A stretch of 30,382 bases of DNA from Phoronis australis (Eukaryota > Phoronida > Phoronidae). The DNA is taken from NCBI GenBank assembly GCA_002633005.1, contig NMRA01000751.1:10629-41010 (forward strand), written 5' to 3'. Of the stretch, positions 24,401 to 30,382 are shown piece after piece. The translations under genes and the position numbers were made by a program. Each line of letters opens with the position of its first letter. Position 1 is the first letter of the stretch. The notes below the pieces were generated by a model. That model had not been told where the DNA came from. It searched no databases and saw only the letters and a list, made by a program, of their open reading frames with translations.

Positions 24401-27400
24401 TTAGATTTCTTAGAAAGAGTGTATGAGTACCATAGGAATCACTGCCACCTCCTTTCATGAAAATCTGTGCACCCAATTTCGATACGCAAGTATTTAAATC
24501 AGAATGTCATTACTTTGGAACACTTTGTATAACAATTAACAAGTATTAAAATCTATGTCTCGTGCTACCTTACGTTCCTAAATTAAAGTAAGAGTCAATG
24601 ATTTGATGCATACCCCACTAAAGCTTGCACTGTGTTGGCACAAACAGTTGGCAGCGTTGCCATGACAACGAGCGGTTCCGCGGTTAATACTATCTCCCAC
24701 AGCATTTGCAAATGTGGCAGCACTGGTTGGAAGGCTGTGAATGAGTCGACCTCGTGCAGCGTTGGCAAGATGGTGTGGATGCGGAGACTAGAAGACTATA
24801 ATTGAACAACATCAATTTCACATCTGCAGAAAGTGAACAACTTTCTAGAATGTTCTTTTCTGAAGCAATGGTGATTGATTGTATGGGACAGCTGACTACT
24901 ACTGTCCTCTAAATGACGAGGGGATAACCTCACTTTTGTGTAAAAGACTACAGTATTCCTAAATCCACAATACAATTTGTTTAATGAGTCATAGAAGCAC
25001 CTCTGTACACACCATGGGGCAACATGATCAACCACCACTGCTTTGTTTAAGGTGAACAAAGATCGCAGGTACTTTAACCTAACCATGTCTAGCTATTTTT
25101 AAACGCAACAAAAAATTTTAACTCTTGGTACCGCAATTGTTCATGACCGATAATTTGGTGATAAAAATCACCAAAAAAAAGAATAACAAACATTAAAATA
25201 TCCACAATGACACCGTTTGGTGTAATGGGAAATGTTTCACTATCATGTGAAACTTCATGTGATGAGATGAAGACAGACTAAAAGGAATGTCAATGTATCA
25301 GACCATTTCAGTCTTAGTGATACTTTTTGTTTGCTAAAACCAGGCATTCCAACTTATAATCCAAATTAAATCCATAAATTTTCTCTTTTTTGAAATAGGC
25401 AGACTTATTATTACGTTAGCTGGGTGCATGTCATAACAAGCAATAACAAGAGCAACGCAGAGCCTTGAAATGTGCCCGTGAATACACTGCAAACGGTGTG
25501 CTTCTAGGGTTGTTTATTTGTTTCGTAAAAATGGCCACTAGATGGCGTAAAAACGTCCAATCCACCTGAAAACGGGAACACTTCTTTAATAGAAAGCTAT
25601 TTACCAAATTTCATAAACATCTTTCAGAGAAACCAAGAAAAACGGAAAAAACGAAATTGCCACTATCGGGCACAGCATTCGTTGGATCTGCCTGAAAGAC
25701 GTCTTCGTCTGTTGTGAGGTTGATATAAATACAATTACTAAATTTAATAAAAATCCTGCAGTGGGTTTAGGAGATGCAGCTTTGGGAGCAAAACAAAACA
25801 AAACTATCACTAGGAGGCGCCACAGCAGTTGAAGTTGTCATCGTTAACCGTCCTCTTCACTGAGAACATATACGCCAATTTTCAAAGTCATCCTTAGAAT
25901 GGTTTGGTTGATCGAGAGGTGGACGCCAAAAAAGAGACTAAAAAATACCTAAAATGTCCACTAGGTGGCGCAAAGTACCTCGATTCCATCCAAAAATGGG
26001 AGGATAACATCATCTTACCAATAGATGTCTACATTCCAAATTTTCTGAAAATCCATAAAGACCTTTGAAGATAAAGAGGTAAACCTTAAAAACTAAAATT
26101 GCCACTAGGGGGCACACCAGTTGTCAGATCCGTCTGCAAGTTGTCGTCATCGGTTGTCAACATCATATAAATATACTTGCTAAATTTAGTAAAAATCCAG
26201 CAAACGGTGTAGGAGATACAGCCATGGGCGCAAAAAAACAAAACTATCACTTGGAGGCGCCACAGTAGTCGAAGTCATTGAAAAATCGTCATCAGCCATC
26301 CTATTCGTAGTAAAAACATACATGTCAATTTTCACAATTATCCTTAGAGCGGTTTGGTTGACAGAAGGGTGGACGCCTAAAAACAGACTCGAAAACAGCA
26401 AAAATGGCCACTAGGTGGTGCAAACTACGTCGAATCCATCCAAAAACGGGAGGATAGCATCATCTCACTAGTATATGCCTATATGCCAAATTTTATGAAA
26501 ATATTTTGAGGACCTTTGAAGATACAGAGGTAAACGTAAAAAATTAAAACTGCCACTAGGGGGCACACTGATGGTCAGGTCTGTCCGAAAGTTGTCATCG
26601 TTTATTGTCAACATCATATAAATACACTTTATAAATTTAGTAAAGATCCTGCAAACAGTTTAGGAGATACAGCCATGGTCGCAAAAAAAATGCCACTAGG
26701 AGACGCCACAGTAGTAGAAATTGTCGGAAATTCATCTTTAGTCGTCCTCTTCGTAGTAACAACATACATGCCAATTTTCACAATCATCCTTAGAGCGATT
26801 TGATTAAAATCTAAAATTGCCAGTAGGGGCACACCGGTAGTCGGATCCGTCCGAAAGTTTGCTCATGTCGTCCCATTCATGGAAGGAACATATGTGCCAA
26901 ATTTCATGAACATATGTTGAAGGGTTTTAGAAATAGAGCAGCGGATGCTGGAAGCCACACACCAGACGCTGGACGGGGATGACGGCATAATGCATCCACA
27001 TATAAATATGTGGGTGCATAAAAATCACTCACAGGTATTTCTGTTTTCACAGGAACATTTTGACCAATCAGTTTGTCTGTTCTCGATGGTATCCTTATTT
27101 GAATAACCGAGCCCATGATCGGCAGATTGAGAGTTTCACCTGGGCATGGGTCAGGCCATTGATCAATGTCGTGGCAAGCTGTAAGGAAGTTGAAAGTCAT
27201 CATGCAAGGGCATTTTGTGAATATACACAAAGCTGATTGCCACAACTGTTTGACAATCATGAGTTCAAATACATCAACATAATTCTCAATACATCTGGGA
27301 TCTGTTTCGTAAAAGTGACTTAAGACTTAATGTAATTATGAGCCCATCACAGTCTAGAAATAATTTATAAAAATCATCCCACTAACCACCAGTTACTTAG

Positions 27401-29787
27401 CACTTTTGCTCAAGTGAGATTTAATTATTTTTCAGAAACAGCTGATTCAAGCGCAAGACAAACTTCTGACTAAGTCACTTTTCATGAAACAGACCACTGT
27501 TAACATGACAAACAACTACAACTACAGTATAAATGCGTGAATTGAGATTCGTTTGCCTGTATTCAAAATAATGTGTTTTTTCAAAAAAAATGTTTTTGCT
27601 GAAGTATTACGTATATAGGCACATGGCACTCGTCTCATATGTGATTGTCGTAAAAAAGGGTGATATTTATGCGTATTTGACTGTTCTTTTAAGAACAAAT
27701 ACACATACATAAAGTACCATAACTATTCGTTTAATAGTTAGTGATGAATTGAACAAAACTCAGCATGTACAGTTATGTAAAGGATAAGTCAAGAGCCACA
27801 TGCAAACTGTAAAATGTGGTCCATGTTTTTACTTAATACGTGTTTCATACACAGGCACATATGCCCAATTCCAGATATAGACATAGCTTCACATATATTG
27901 AATAGCTGCTTATATGGCATGTGACAGGTGGGAAATCAAATATCTGGATAACGTTCCACACAGCAACAGAAAGTATCCAAGACTTCTTGCTTTCAAACAG
28001 CAGTCAGCACTGTACCAAGTAGAACACAGAGGCCATCTTGAGAAAGTGACCCGTGAAAAAAGGAGCGAAGCAAGTGGACATGTGACCAAAAAATGGTGGA
28101 AGTTGCCGAGACAATTATGACAAATATCACGGAAGCTAACCTAAACACAAAAGGTAAAGTTGAAGAAAAATATTGGTTGAGTTTTGCACTTGCTGGATAT
28201 TCTGACTGTTCACAAAACAACGTAAAATTTAAAATTTCTGTATTGTTTTTTTTTTTCTGAGTGGACGTACCTGCTTCTAAACTGGGCTCACCATTGTCAA
28301 AGTATTCAGGGGCAATAAACTCGTTGATCTTATTGAATAAATTTATGAAAGGCAGACGGGAAATTAGCACCAGCGACTGAAAAAGAAATAATTACACACT
28401 TAGATGATACTTAGAGAGACATTATTAACACCTTTAAACACATCAAGAAACATTAATTGCAACTGGATAACCCTCAAGTATGACACTAACGACATGCAGT
28501 TGTTTTCAAGGTCAGATTTGTGATTCAGACACGTTTCTGTTCACGGTAGTTTTCAATGTAACAACAGGGCTTCCCACAGCTAATGCATTAGCCGATGCTT
28601 TTAAACTTCAGTTGTGCACGATTTGAAAGAAGACATCAAACTTCCTGCCAATATTTGTGGGCACAGACAGTCACCATTTGCATAAGTCTGCATTAAGTGA
28701 ACAAGGTGTGCTTAAGTTAACAAAACCCAAAGAAAACAACAAAATAGGGTTTTGTAAGTGTAAATATCATCTTTTTCAGTGAGGCGTGGAATATGTTGCA
28801 AGTAGTTTATCCCGTTCAATCCGCCGACCGGGGCAGAAATCTTTTCGGACTTATATTCATTAGGTCACGTGATGTGATCAAAAAGACGGCAGACTGAATG
28901 AGATAAACTATTTGCAGGGTTTTGTTAGTAGGCATTATGTTGCTATAAGTTTTGTGCCAACAGAGGTCACTAGTGGCCAGTGAGTACAGCACTGGAGCCA
29001 CAGTCTGGACACACTCAACGTACTGTTTGGTTTTGAGTAGTAAGTAAATGAACCTGTTCCAGAGAGTGCCTAGGTGCAGGGCTGTTTAACAACATCACCA
29101 AATACATTAATGAGTGTTCAAAGATGCATCTCCTAACGGGGAATGCTCTTAAACCAAAGACCAAGGGAGTGTGATACAACAGGAATGCCTAACTTTTGTG
29201 TTTTTGAAGTAATTGGCAGGGGTTGCTGTGTCTGTCAATAACAGCTATTGTCTGGTTAACTGAATTGACCACAGCATCCCCAATGGAAGTAACAGCATTG
29301 TCATTCAACAACCAAATGTTAAGAAAGCTCAAGTTTTCTCCCAGTGTATCCTAACTGCAAACATTTTAAGTCTGGTCAGCACACCACCTGTGGCCATATC
29401 AGGTGACCTAATGAATATAAGTCTGAAAAGAATTCAGCCCCAACCGGGACTCGAACCCGTGACCTTCTGCTAACTGTGCAGACGCTCTAGTCCACTGAGC
29501 CAGAAATCTTTTCAGACTTATATTCATTAGGTCAAGTGATGCGGCCACAGGTGGCATGCTCACCAGACTGGAAAAATGTTTGCGATATACATTTCCATGC
29601 CGGTTTAAAAATTACATATTTATATGTATCTTAATTACAAAAATAACGAAACATAAATATTCCAGCACCTCTACTTTACAGTTTTACCCAAAGGGTGATA
29701 TCTTACCTTTTGAAAATAACCTCTCCTAATTGTTTTGTCTTTTGTTTGTCTGAAGTAAACAAAGCCATACAAGTGTGCACTGTCACT
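12344..29787 (-). CDS. DENND6: DENND6 homologue, DENN-domain Rab GEF, 12 exons, partial at both ends
   Basis: Spliced gene read on the minus strand. Joining 29707-29787, 28271-28376, 27033-27178, 24614-24795, 23287-23382, 22283-22377, 20355-20441, 18606-18670, 18020-18109, 16712-16875, 15327-15429 and 12344-12418 gives 1290 bp, 430 codons, one uninterrupted frame, all introns GT-AG and all phases compatible. Peptides such as [60 protein letters not shown] and [13 protein letters not shown] match the DENND6 (FAM116) family across the end of uDENN, cDENN and dDENN. Vertebrate members are about 600 residues, so roughly the first 140 (outside the window, to the right) and the last ~40 are missing. 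Mammalian DENND6A is known as an exchange factor for Rab14 acting in endocytic recycling; the same role here is inference. AVL9/DENND10 are related families but fit the peptides less well. Confidence 0.93.
13526..13750 (+). pseudogene. Possible C-terminal end of LINE ORF1
   Basis: Open frame of about 75 codons, [16 protein letters not shown] ... [16 protein letters not shown] ... [11 protein letters not shown], ending in two stops and lying immediately upstream of a LINE ORF2 start. The position, and a YDKLxYxGxVYVYND-like block that I associate with ORF1 proteins of some aquatic-animal LINEs, suggest an ORF1 tail. There is no ATG and the frame is closed upstream, so it is a remnant. It is antisense to the DENND6 intron that contains it. 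The ORF1 assignment is tentative. Confidence 0.45.
13749..14040 (+). repeat. Four tandem copies of a 73-bp unit covering the LINE ORF2 start
   Basis: gtcaggccatagc starts at 13753, 13826, 13899 and 13972, exactly 73 bp apart, with only a few substitutions between copies. Each copy includes atggtttcttggaatgcaca, which translates as [12 protein letters not shown], the start of the endonuclease. Since 73 is not a multiple of three, the copies are in different frames. Confidence 0.95.
13997..14700 (+). pseudogene. Decayed LINE ORF2, apurinic-type endonuclease domain
   Basis: In several frames the translation gives, in order, [13 protein letters not shown], then [14 protein letters not shown], then [20 protein letters not shown] plus [11 protein letters not shown], then [20 protein letters not shown], then [18 protein letters not shown], then [18 protein letters not shown] and NIDYALL. 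These are the N-terminal, ICET, SGGV, catalytic DLNARTG and C-terminal blocks of the APE-like endonuclease of non-LTR retrotransposons. Several frameshifts and in-frame stops make it a dead copy. The reverse transcriptase part is absent. It sits antisense in the intron between DENND6 exons k and l. Confidence 0.8.
14720..15095 (+). repeat. CACTAGG-monomer repeat family, copy A (partial)
   Basis: Shares with the copies below the order gccattaggggga, atgccaaaattcatgatgat, aaaataaaattgccagtaag, gaacacatctgttaaatatc and ggggtttaagagatagag, and a decayed terminal hairpin around cacccatgcatatatggtga (about 15066-15085). The 111-residue open frame across it is accidental. Confidence 0.7.
15101..15254. 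repeat. 22-bp minisatellite, seven copies
   Basis: The unit caacacacagtattgcaata plus ta starts at 15101 and recurs every 22 bp to 15254. Variants alternate (cacag/catag and caata/cacta), giving a partial 44-bp higher order. It lies in the intron just downstream of DENND6 exon k and directly follows the end of repeat copy A. Confidence 0.95.
15327..15429 (-). CDS. DENND6: DENND6 exon k
   Basis: 103 bp. One base completes lysine; then [20 protein letters not shown] and [14 protein letters not shown] follow, matching HFLKSPNFDGWF and KLEALHLEALC of the family. Acceptor caactcttttag, donor gtgagt, ends phase 0. A 22-bp minisatellite begins about 70 bp into the following intron. Confidence 0.93.
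15530..16335 (+). repeat. CACTAGG-monomer repeat family, copy B
   Basis: Begins with the family head (agatcaacgcaaaacgttga, aatgcacccacaactgc). It then runs through monomers at about 15629 (tcactgaatggcgc), 15778 (attgccacaagcaagcac), 15892 (tgccactattggacacc), 16030 (gttaggtggcat) and 16152 (ttgccactaggggttc), and ends in a degenerate hairpin, catccacgcatataaatatt (about 16290). It fills most of the intron between DENND6 exons j and k. Confidence 0.75.
16712..16875 (-). CDS. DENND6: DENND6 exon j
   Basis: 164 bp, 54 codons plus two bases. It encodes [16 protein letters not shown], a proline-rich bridge, then [15 protein letters not shown], all conserved in DENND6. Acceptor cttcccatgtag, donor gtgagt. 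Base composition is GC-richer than the flanking introns. Confidence 0.94.
16876..18019. other. DENND6 intron without recognised features
   Basis: 1.1 kb, AT-rich. Plus-strand open frames at 17137-17379 and 17383-17568 have no recognisable domain and no splice or homology support. Confidence 0.5.
18020..18109 (-). CDS. DENND6: DENND6 exon i
   Basis: 90 bp, phase 0 at both ends. It encodes [20 protein letters not shown] then [10 protein letters not shown], the LRRxFLELTQSFxIPL helix region of dDENN. Acceptor ttctctgtag, donor gtaagg. The intron to exon h is the shortest in the gene (about 0.5 kb). Confidence 0.93.
18606..18670 (-). CDS. DENND6: DENND6 exon h
   Basis: 65 bp, the shortest coding exon here. 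After the split glycine it reads [20 protein letters not shown] plus K, matching the family [20 protein letters not shown] block. Acceptor tttacgtttcag, donor gtaatg, ends phase 0. Confidence 0.92.
18671..19340. other. DENND6 intron, part without recognised features
   Basis: AT-rich intronic sequence up to the start of repeat copy C. A 79-codon minus-strand frame at 19008-19247 has no recognisable family. Confidence 0.4.
19345..20130 (+). repeat. CACTAGG-monomer repeat family, copy C, interrupted
   Basis: The head at about 19350 (agatcaacgcggagcattga) and the first monomer (aaaaatggccattagatg) are followed by about 300 bp of unrelated DNA (roughly 19490-19800, including a 9-bp-stem hairpin gttatgtct/agacataac near 19665). 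The family then resumes with gcggcacacaatacactgaa, attgtcactaggaggcagag, ggcttaggagatacagcaat and the terminal hairpin (atgcacccacatat pairing with atatgtgagcgcat) near 20091-20120. Confidence 0.8.
20355..20441 (-). CDS. DENND6: DENND6 exon g
   Basis: 87 bp. Two bases complete a proline codon, giving [20 protein letters not shown] then SLKTLDSKP. The lysine/serine-rich linker and the KTLDSKPG motif occupy the same position as in vertebrate DENND6. Acceptor gacctttttag, donor gtaact, phase 1. Confidence 0.9.
20580..20905 (+). repeat. CACTAGG-monomer repeat family, copy D (decayed)
   Basis: The head-like sequence gcaatgcaaagctttaaaat plus gttcccacgattg, and a later monomer, actaaaatggccaacagggg followed by atctacagtagtcc, match the family in the same orientation as the other copies. 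It lacks a clear terminal hairpin and is the least certain member. Confidence 0.5.
20906..22282. other. DENND6 intron without recognised features
   Basis: AT-rich intron. The only local structure seen is a small imperfect repeat (ccatgttcagggtatatgct and ccatgttcagggcttatag, about 21543-21590). The 60-70 codon frames have no support. Confidence 0.45.
22283..22377 (-). CDS. DENND6: DENND6 exon f
   Basis: 95 bp. The first base completes proline, then [20 protein letters not shown] and [11 protein letters not shown] follow, nearly identical to the vertebrate family. Acceptor ttctgtttcag, donor gtgagt. A plus-strand open frame starting at 22314 overlaps it antisense and is not a gene start; the LINE fragment lies further right. 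Confidence 0.94.
22465..22940 (+). pseudogene. 3' end of a LINE: ORF2 C-terminus and 3' UTR
   Basis: The plus-strand frame reads [60 protein letters not shown] and a tail rich in K/R, ending at the TAA near 22851. The RxAxARFRxSAHxL-CPxC-E-E-HFLL arrangement is the zinc-binding C-terminal region of non-LTR retrotransposon ORF2. The 3' UTR has a small hairpin (gggccggaggcc) and aataaa at about 22926-22931. The open frame extends left to 22314, but that part is intron and antisense to DENND6 exon f; the LINE begins around 22465 (5'-truncated insertion). Confidence 0.8.
23287..23382 (-). CDS. DENND6: DENND6 exon e
   Basis: 96 bp; one base completes the codon begun in the previous exon. It encodes [20 protein letters not shown] then [12 protein letters not shown], a very conserved cDENN stretch. 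Acceptor acttttacag, donor gtaagt, ending two bases into a proline codon. Confidence 0.94.
23518..23742. repeat. 25-bp minisatellite, nine copies
   Basis: aataaagtcctacctcagta followed by tagat recurs every 25 bp at 23518, 23543, 23568, 23593, 23618, 23643, 23668, 23693 and 23718. Copies alternate roughly between gtcc and gacc types. It lies in the intron between DENND6 exons d and e, about 135 bp from the acceptor of exon e. Confidence 0.95.
23743..24613. other. DENND6 intron remainder, nothing recognised
   Basis: AT-rich. No exon, transposon domain or tandem repeat was seen. Confidence 0.45.
24614..24795 (-). CDS. DENND6: DENND6 exon d
   Basis: 182 bp, 60 codons plus two bases. Acceptor caattatag, donor gtatgc. 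It starts [19 protein letters not shown] and continues with [17 protein letters not shown], matching the family ILPTVHEVD and QMLWELVLLGEPLVVMAP blocks of cDENN. A second AG seven bases into the exon (cttctag) would give the wrong frame, so the upstream acceptor was chosen. Confidence 0.92.
25435..27024 (+). repeat. CACTAGG-monomer repeat family, copy E (longest)
   Basis: The head (agcaacgcagagccttgaaa) is followed by ten monomers whose CACTAGG-like cores lie near 25536, 25661, 25808, 25959, 26103, 26248, 26409, 26554, 26694 and 26821, mostly 140-150 bp apart. Three monomer types alternate: ggccactaggtggcgc, attgccactagggggcacac and tatcactaggaggcgccaca, giving a ~430-bp higher-order repeat. 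The 3' end is a near-perfect hairpin (atgcatccacatat pairing with atatgtgggtgcat) near 26991-27020. The family name and class are unknown to me; a Helentron/HINE-like non-autonomous element with tandem core is one possibility. Confidence 0.85.
27033..27178 (-). CDS. DENND6: DENND6 exon c
   Basis: 146 bp. Two bases complete an alanine codon, then [20 protein letters not shown] and [15 protein letters not shown] follow, a signature of DENND6 proteins, and a less conserved tail ends in TEIP at phase 0. Acceptor cttccttacag, donor gtgagt. The donor lies only a few bases from the terminal hairpin of a dispersed repeat (copy E). Confidence 0.94.
27179..28270. other. DENND6 intron without recognised features
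   Basis: About 1.1 kb, AT-rich. A plus-strand 68-codon frame at 27914-28120 has no recognisable domain. Confidence 0.5.
28271..28376 (-). CDS. DENND6: DENND6 exon b
   Basis: 106 bp, starts phase 0, ends one base into a codon. Acceptor tttctttttcag, donor gtacgt. It encodes 35 residues beginning [14 protein letters not shown] and ending [14 protein letters not shown], the link from uDENN into cDENN. The split codon G|CT at its end continues into the next exon. Confidence 0.94.
28840..28881. repeat. Partial second copy of the palindrome arm
   Basis: cagaaatcttttcggactta followed by tattcattaggtcacgtgat matches the right arm at about 29501-29540 (cagaaatcttttcagactta, tattcattaggtcaagtgat) with few changes and in the same orientation. 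The tRNA-like body and the other arm are not evident next to it. Confidence 0.75.
29357..29583. repeat. Palindromic element with ~75-bp arms around a tRNA-like core
   Basis: 29357-29430 (gcaaacatttt ... agtctggtcagc ... ccacctgtggcc ... gacctaatgaatataagtct gaaaag) is the reverse complement, with a few changes, of 29508-29583. The 77 bp between the arms is the tRNA-like sequence. This looks like a tRNA-derived SINE or MITE-like element inserted or duplicated head to head. Confidence 0.85.
29437..29509 (-). pseudogene. tRNA-like sequence (tRNA pseudogene or SINE head)
   Basis: Minus strand: D arm gctc ... gagc, a perfect 5-bp anticodon stem tctgc/gcaga with loop acagtta, and a T arm with the B box ggttcgagtcc in the loop context cgggttcgagtcccg. 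The 3' acceptor strand would be ttggggc, but the 5' side reads agatttc-like and does not pair. Loop position 33 is C rather than T, and one T-stem pair is mismatched. The anticodon position reads AGT. A broken acceptor stem within a palindrome favours a SINE-type or pseudogene origin over a working tRNA. Confidence 0.7.
29707..29787 (-). CDS. DENND6: DENND6 exon a (first in window)
   Basis: 81 bp, 27 codons, phase 0 at both ends. Acceptor ttgtattacag, donor gtaaga. It encodes [18 protein letters not shown] followed by TIRRGYFQK, the conserved YGxVYFRQ block near the end of the uDENN part of DENND6. The phase-0 start means the preceding exon ends on a complete codon. That exon was not found between 29788 and the window end. 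Confidence 0.92.
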
Positions 29788-30121
29788 CTGTAATACAAAA
29801 TATCAACAACAAAATGAGACCCCAGGCTTATTTGAAATATCACGTGATAGGCTGGATTCACATAGCACTGCTCGTCACAGGCTTTTAAACAATGATAAGT
29901 TTTCATGCACATAGTACATACTTCTAAGTCCAAAACAATTTTTGTCTGACCAGGGGACACATCACAAACTACAGAACAAAGATGGTTGAAGAGAAAGTCA
30001 AATTACAGTCCAAAATATAATTTCCATAATCTTTACAAGGGAATCATCAACTTCAAATGTTAATTTCTCCCATTTTGCGACAACATACGTAGCTTTAGAT
30101 GACTAACAAATGTTGATGTGA
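29788..30121. other. DENND6 intron, nothing recognised
   Basis: Sequence upstream of exon a on the minus strand. I looked for the preceding uDENN exon and found none. Confidence 0.45.
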
Positions 30122-30342
30122 CGACGCACACTGAGGTATGATGCAGAGGATGAGATATACCGTTACATATGGTTGTGTGGGGGACAAGCAGTCATGATGC
30201 ACACTGAGGTATAATGCAGACGATGAGATATACCATTACATATGGTTGTGTGGGGGACAAGCAGTCATGACGCACACTGAGGTATAATGCAGAGGATGAG
30301 ATATACCATTATATATGGTTGTGTGGAGGACAAGCAGTCGTG
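30122..30342. repeat. 73-bp minisatellite, three copies
   Basis: cacactgaggtataatgcag (tatgat in the first copy) starts at 30127, 30200 and 30273, with the rest of the unit (gatgagatataccattacat, ggttgtgtgggggacaagca) conserved. The array ends near 30342. Confidence 0.93.
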
Positions 30343-30382
30343 AGCCAAATGTGTTAATGGAATCCTCGTATGGGGGGAGGGT

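Noticed and set aside
25435-27024. CRISPR-like array because of regularly spaced CACTAGG motifs
   Set aside because: The whole ~145-bp monomer is repetitive, not just a short repeat with unique spacers, and the context is a eukaryotic intron.
29437-29509. Functional tRNA gene
   Set aside because: The acceptor stem does not pair, position 33 is not T, and the sequence is embedded in a palindromic repeat; it is better described as tRNA-derived.

Overview
The window is animal nuclear DNA, AT-rich and intron-rich, most likely from a marine or other aquatic invertebrate. The clues are canonical GT-AG introns of 0.5-2.9 kb, remnants of non-LTR and Penelope-like retroelements, a tRNA-derived repeat, and several minisatellites. 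Nothing bacterial is present. I cannot name the species. Four isolated N characters (1125, 2024, 5334, 11058) mark doubtful joins in the assembly.

Right two thirds (about 12.3-30.4 kb): one host gene on the minus strand, a DENND6 homologue (DENN-domain guanine-nucleotide exchange factor for Rab GTPases). I could reconstruct twelve consecutive coding exons, in order 29707-29787, 28271-28376, 27033-27178, 24614-24795, 23287-23382, 22283-22377, 20355-20441, 18606-18670, 18020-18109, 16712-16875, 15327-15429 and 12344-12418. They sum to 1290 bp = 430 codons, every junction is in phase, and no stop interrupts them. The first exons (N-terminal part) lie beyond the right edge. The short terminal exon was not found. 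None of these exons appears as a long ORF; they were recognised from short conserved peptides and confirmed by splice sites and phase.

The introns carry mobile and repetitive DNA. There is a decayed LINE head (possible ORF1 end, a four-fold 73-bp duplication of the ORF2 start, then the endonuclease domain, 13.5-14.7 kb) and a LINE tail with zinc-finger-like CPCC motif and 3' UTR (22.46-22.94 kb). Five same-orientation copies of a repeat family are built from ~145-bp CACTAGG-bearing monomers and end in a near-perfect terminal hairpin. There are also minisatellites of 22, 25 and 73 bp, and a tRNA-like sequence at the centre of a ~75-bp-arm palindrome.

Left third: 1-460 and 2.63-5.85 kb hold a nested GC-richer satellite (units of about 325 or 253 bp that differ by one internal 72-bp subrepeat), in opposite orientations. 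Between them is a large inverted repeat (arms 894-1634 and 2025-2630), whose structure may be partly an assembly artefact. From 6.1 to 12.3 kb I see only decayed repeats and a Penelope-like GIY-YIG tail (11.05-11.27 kb), with no supported host gene.
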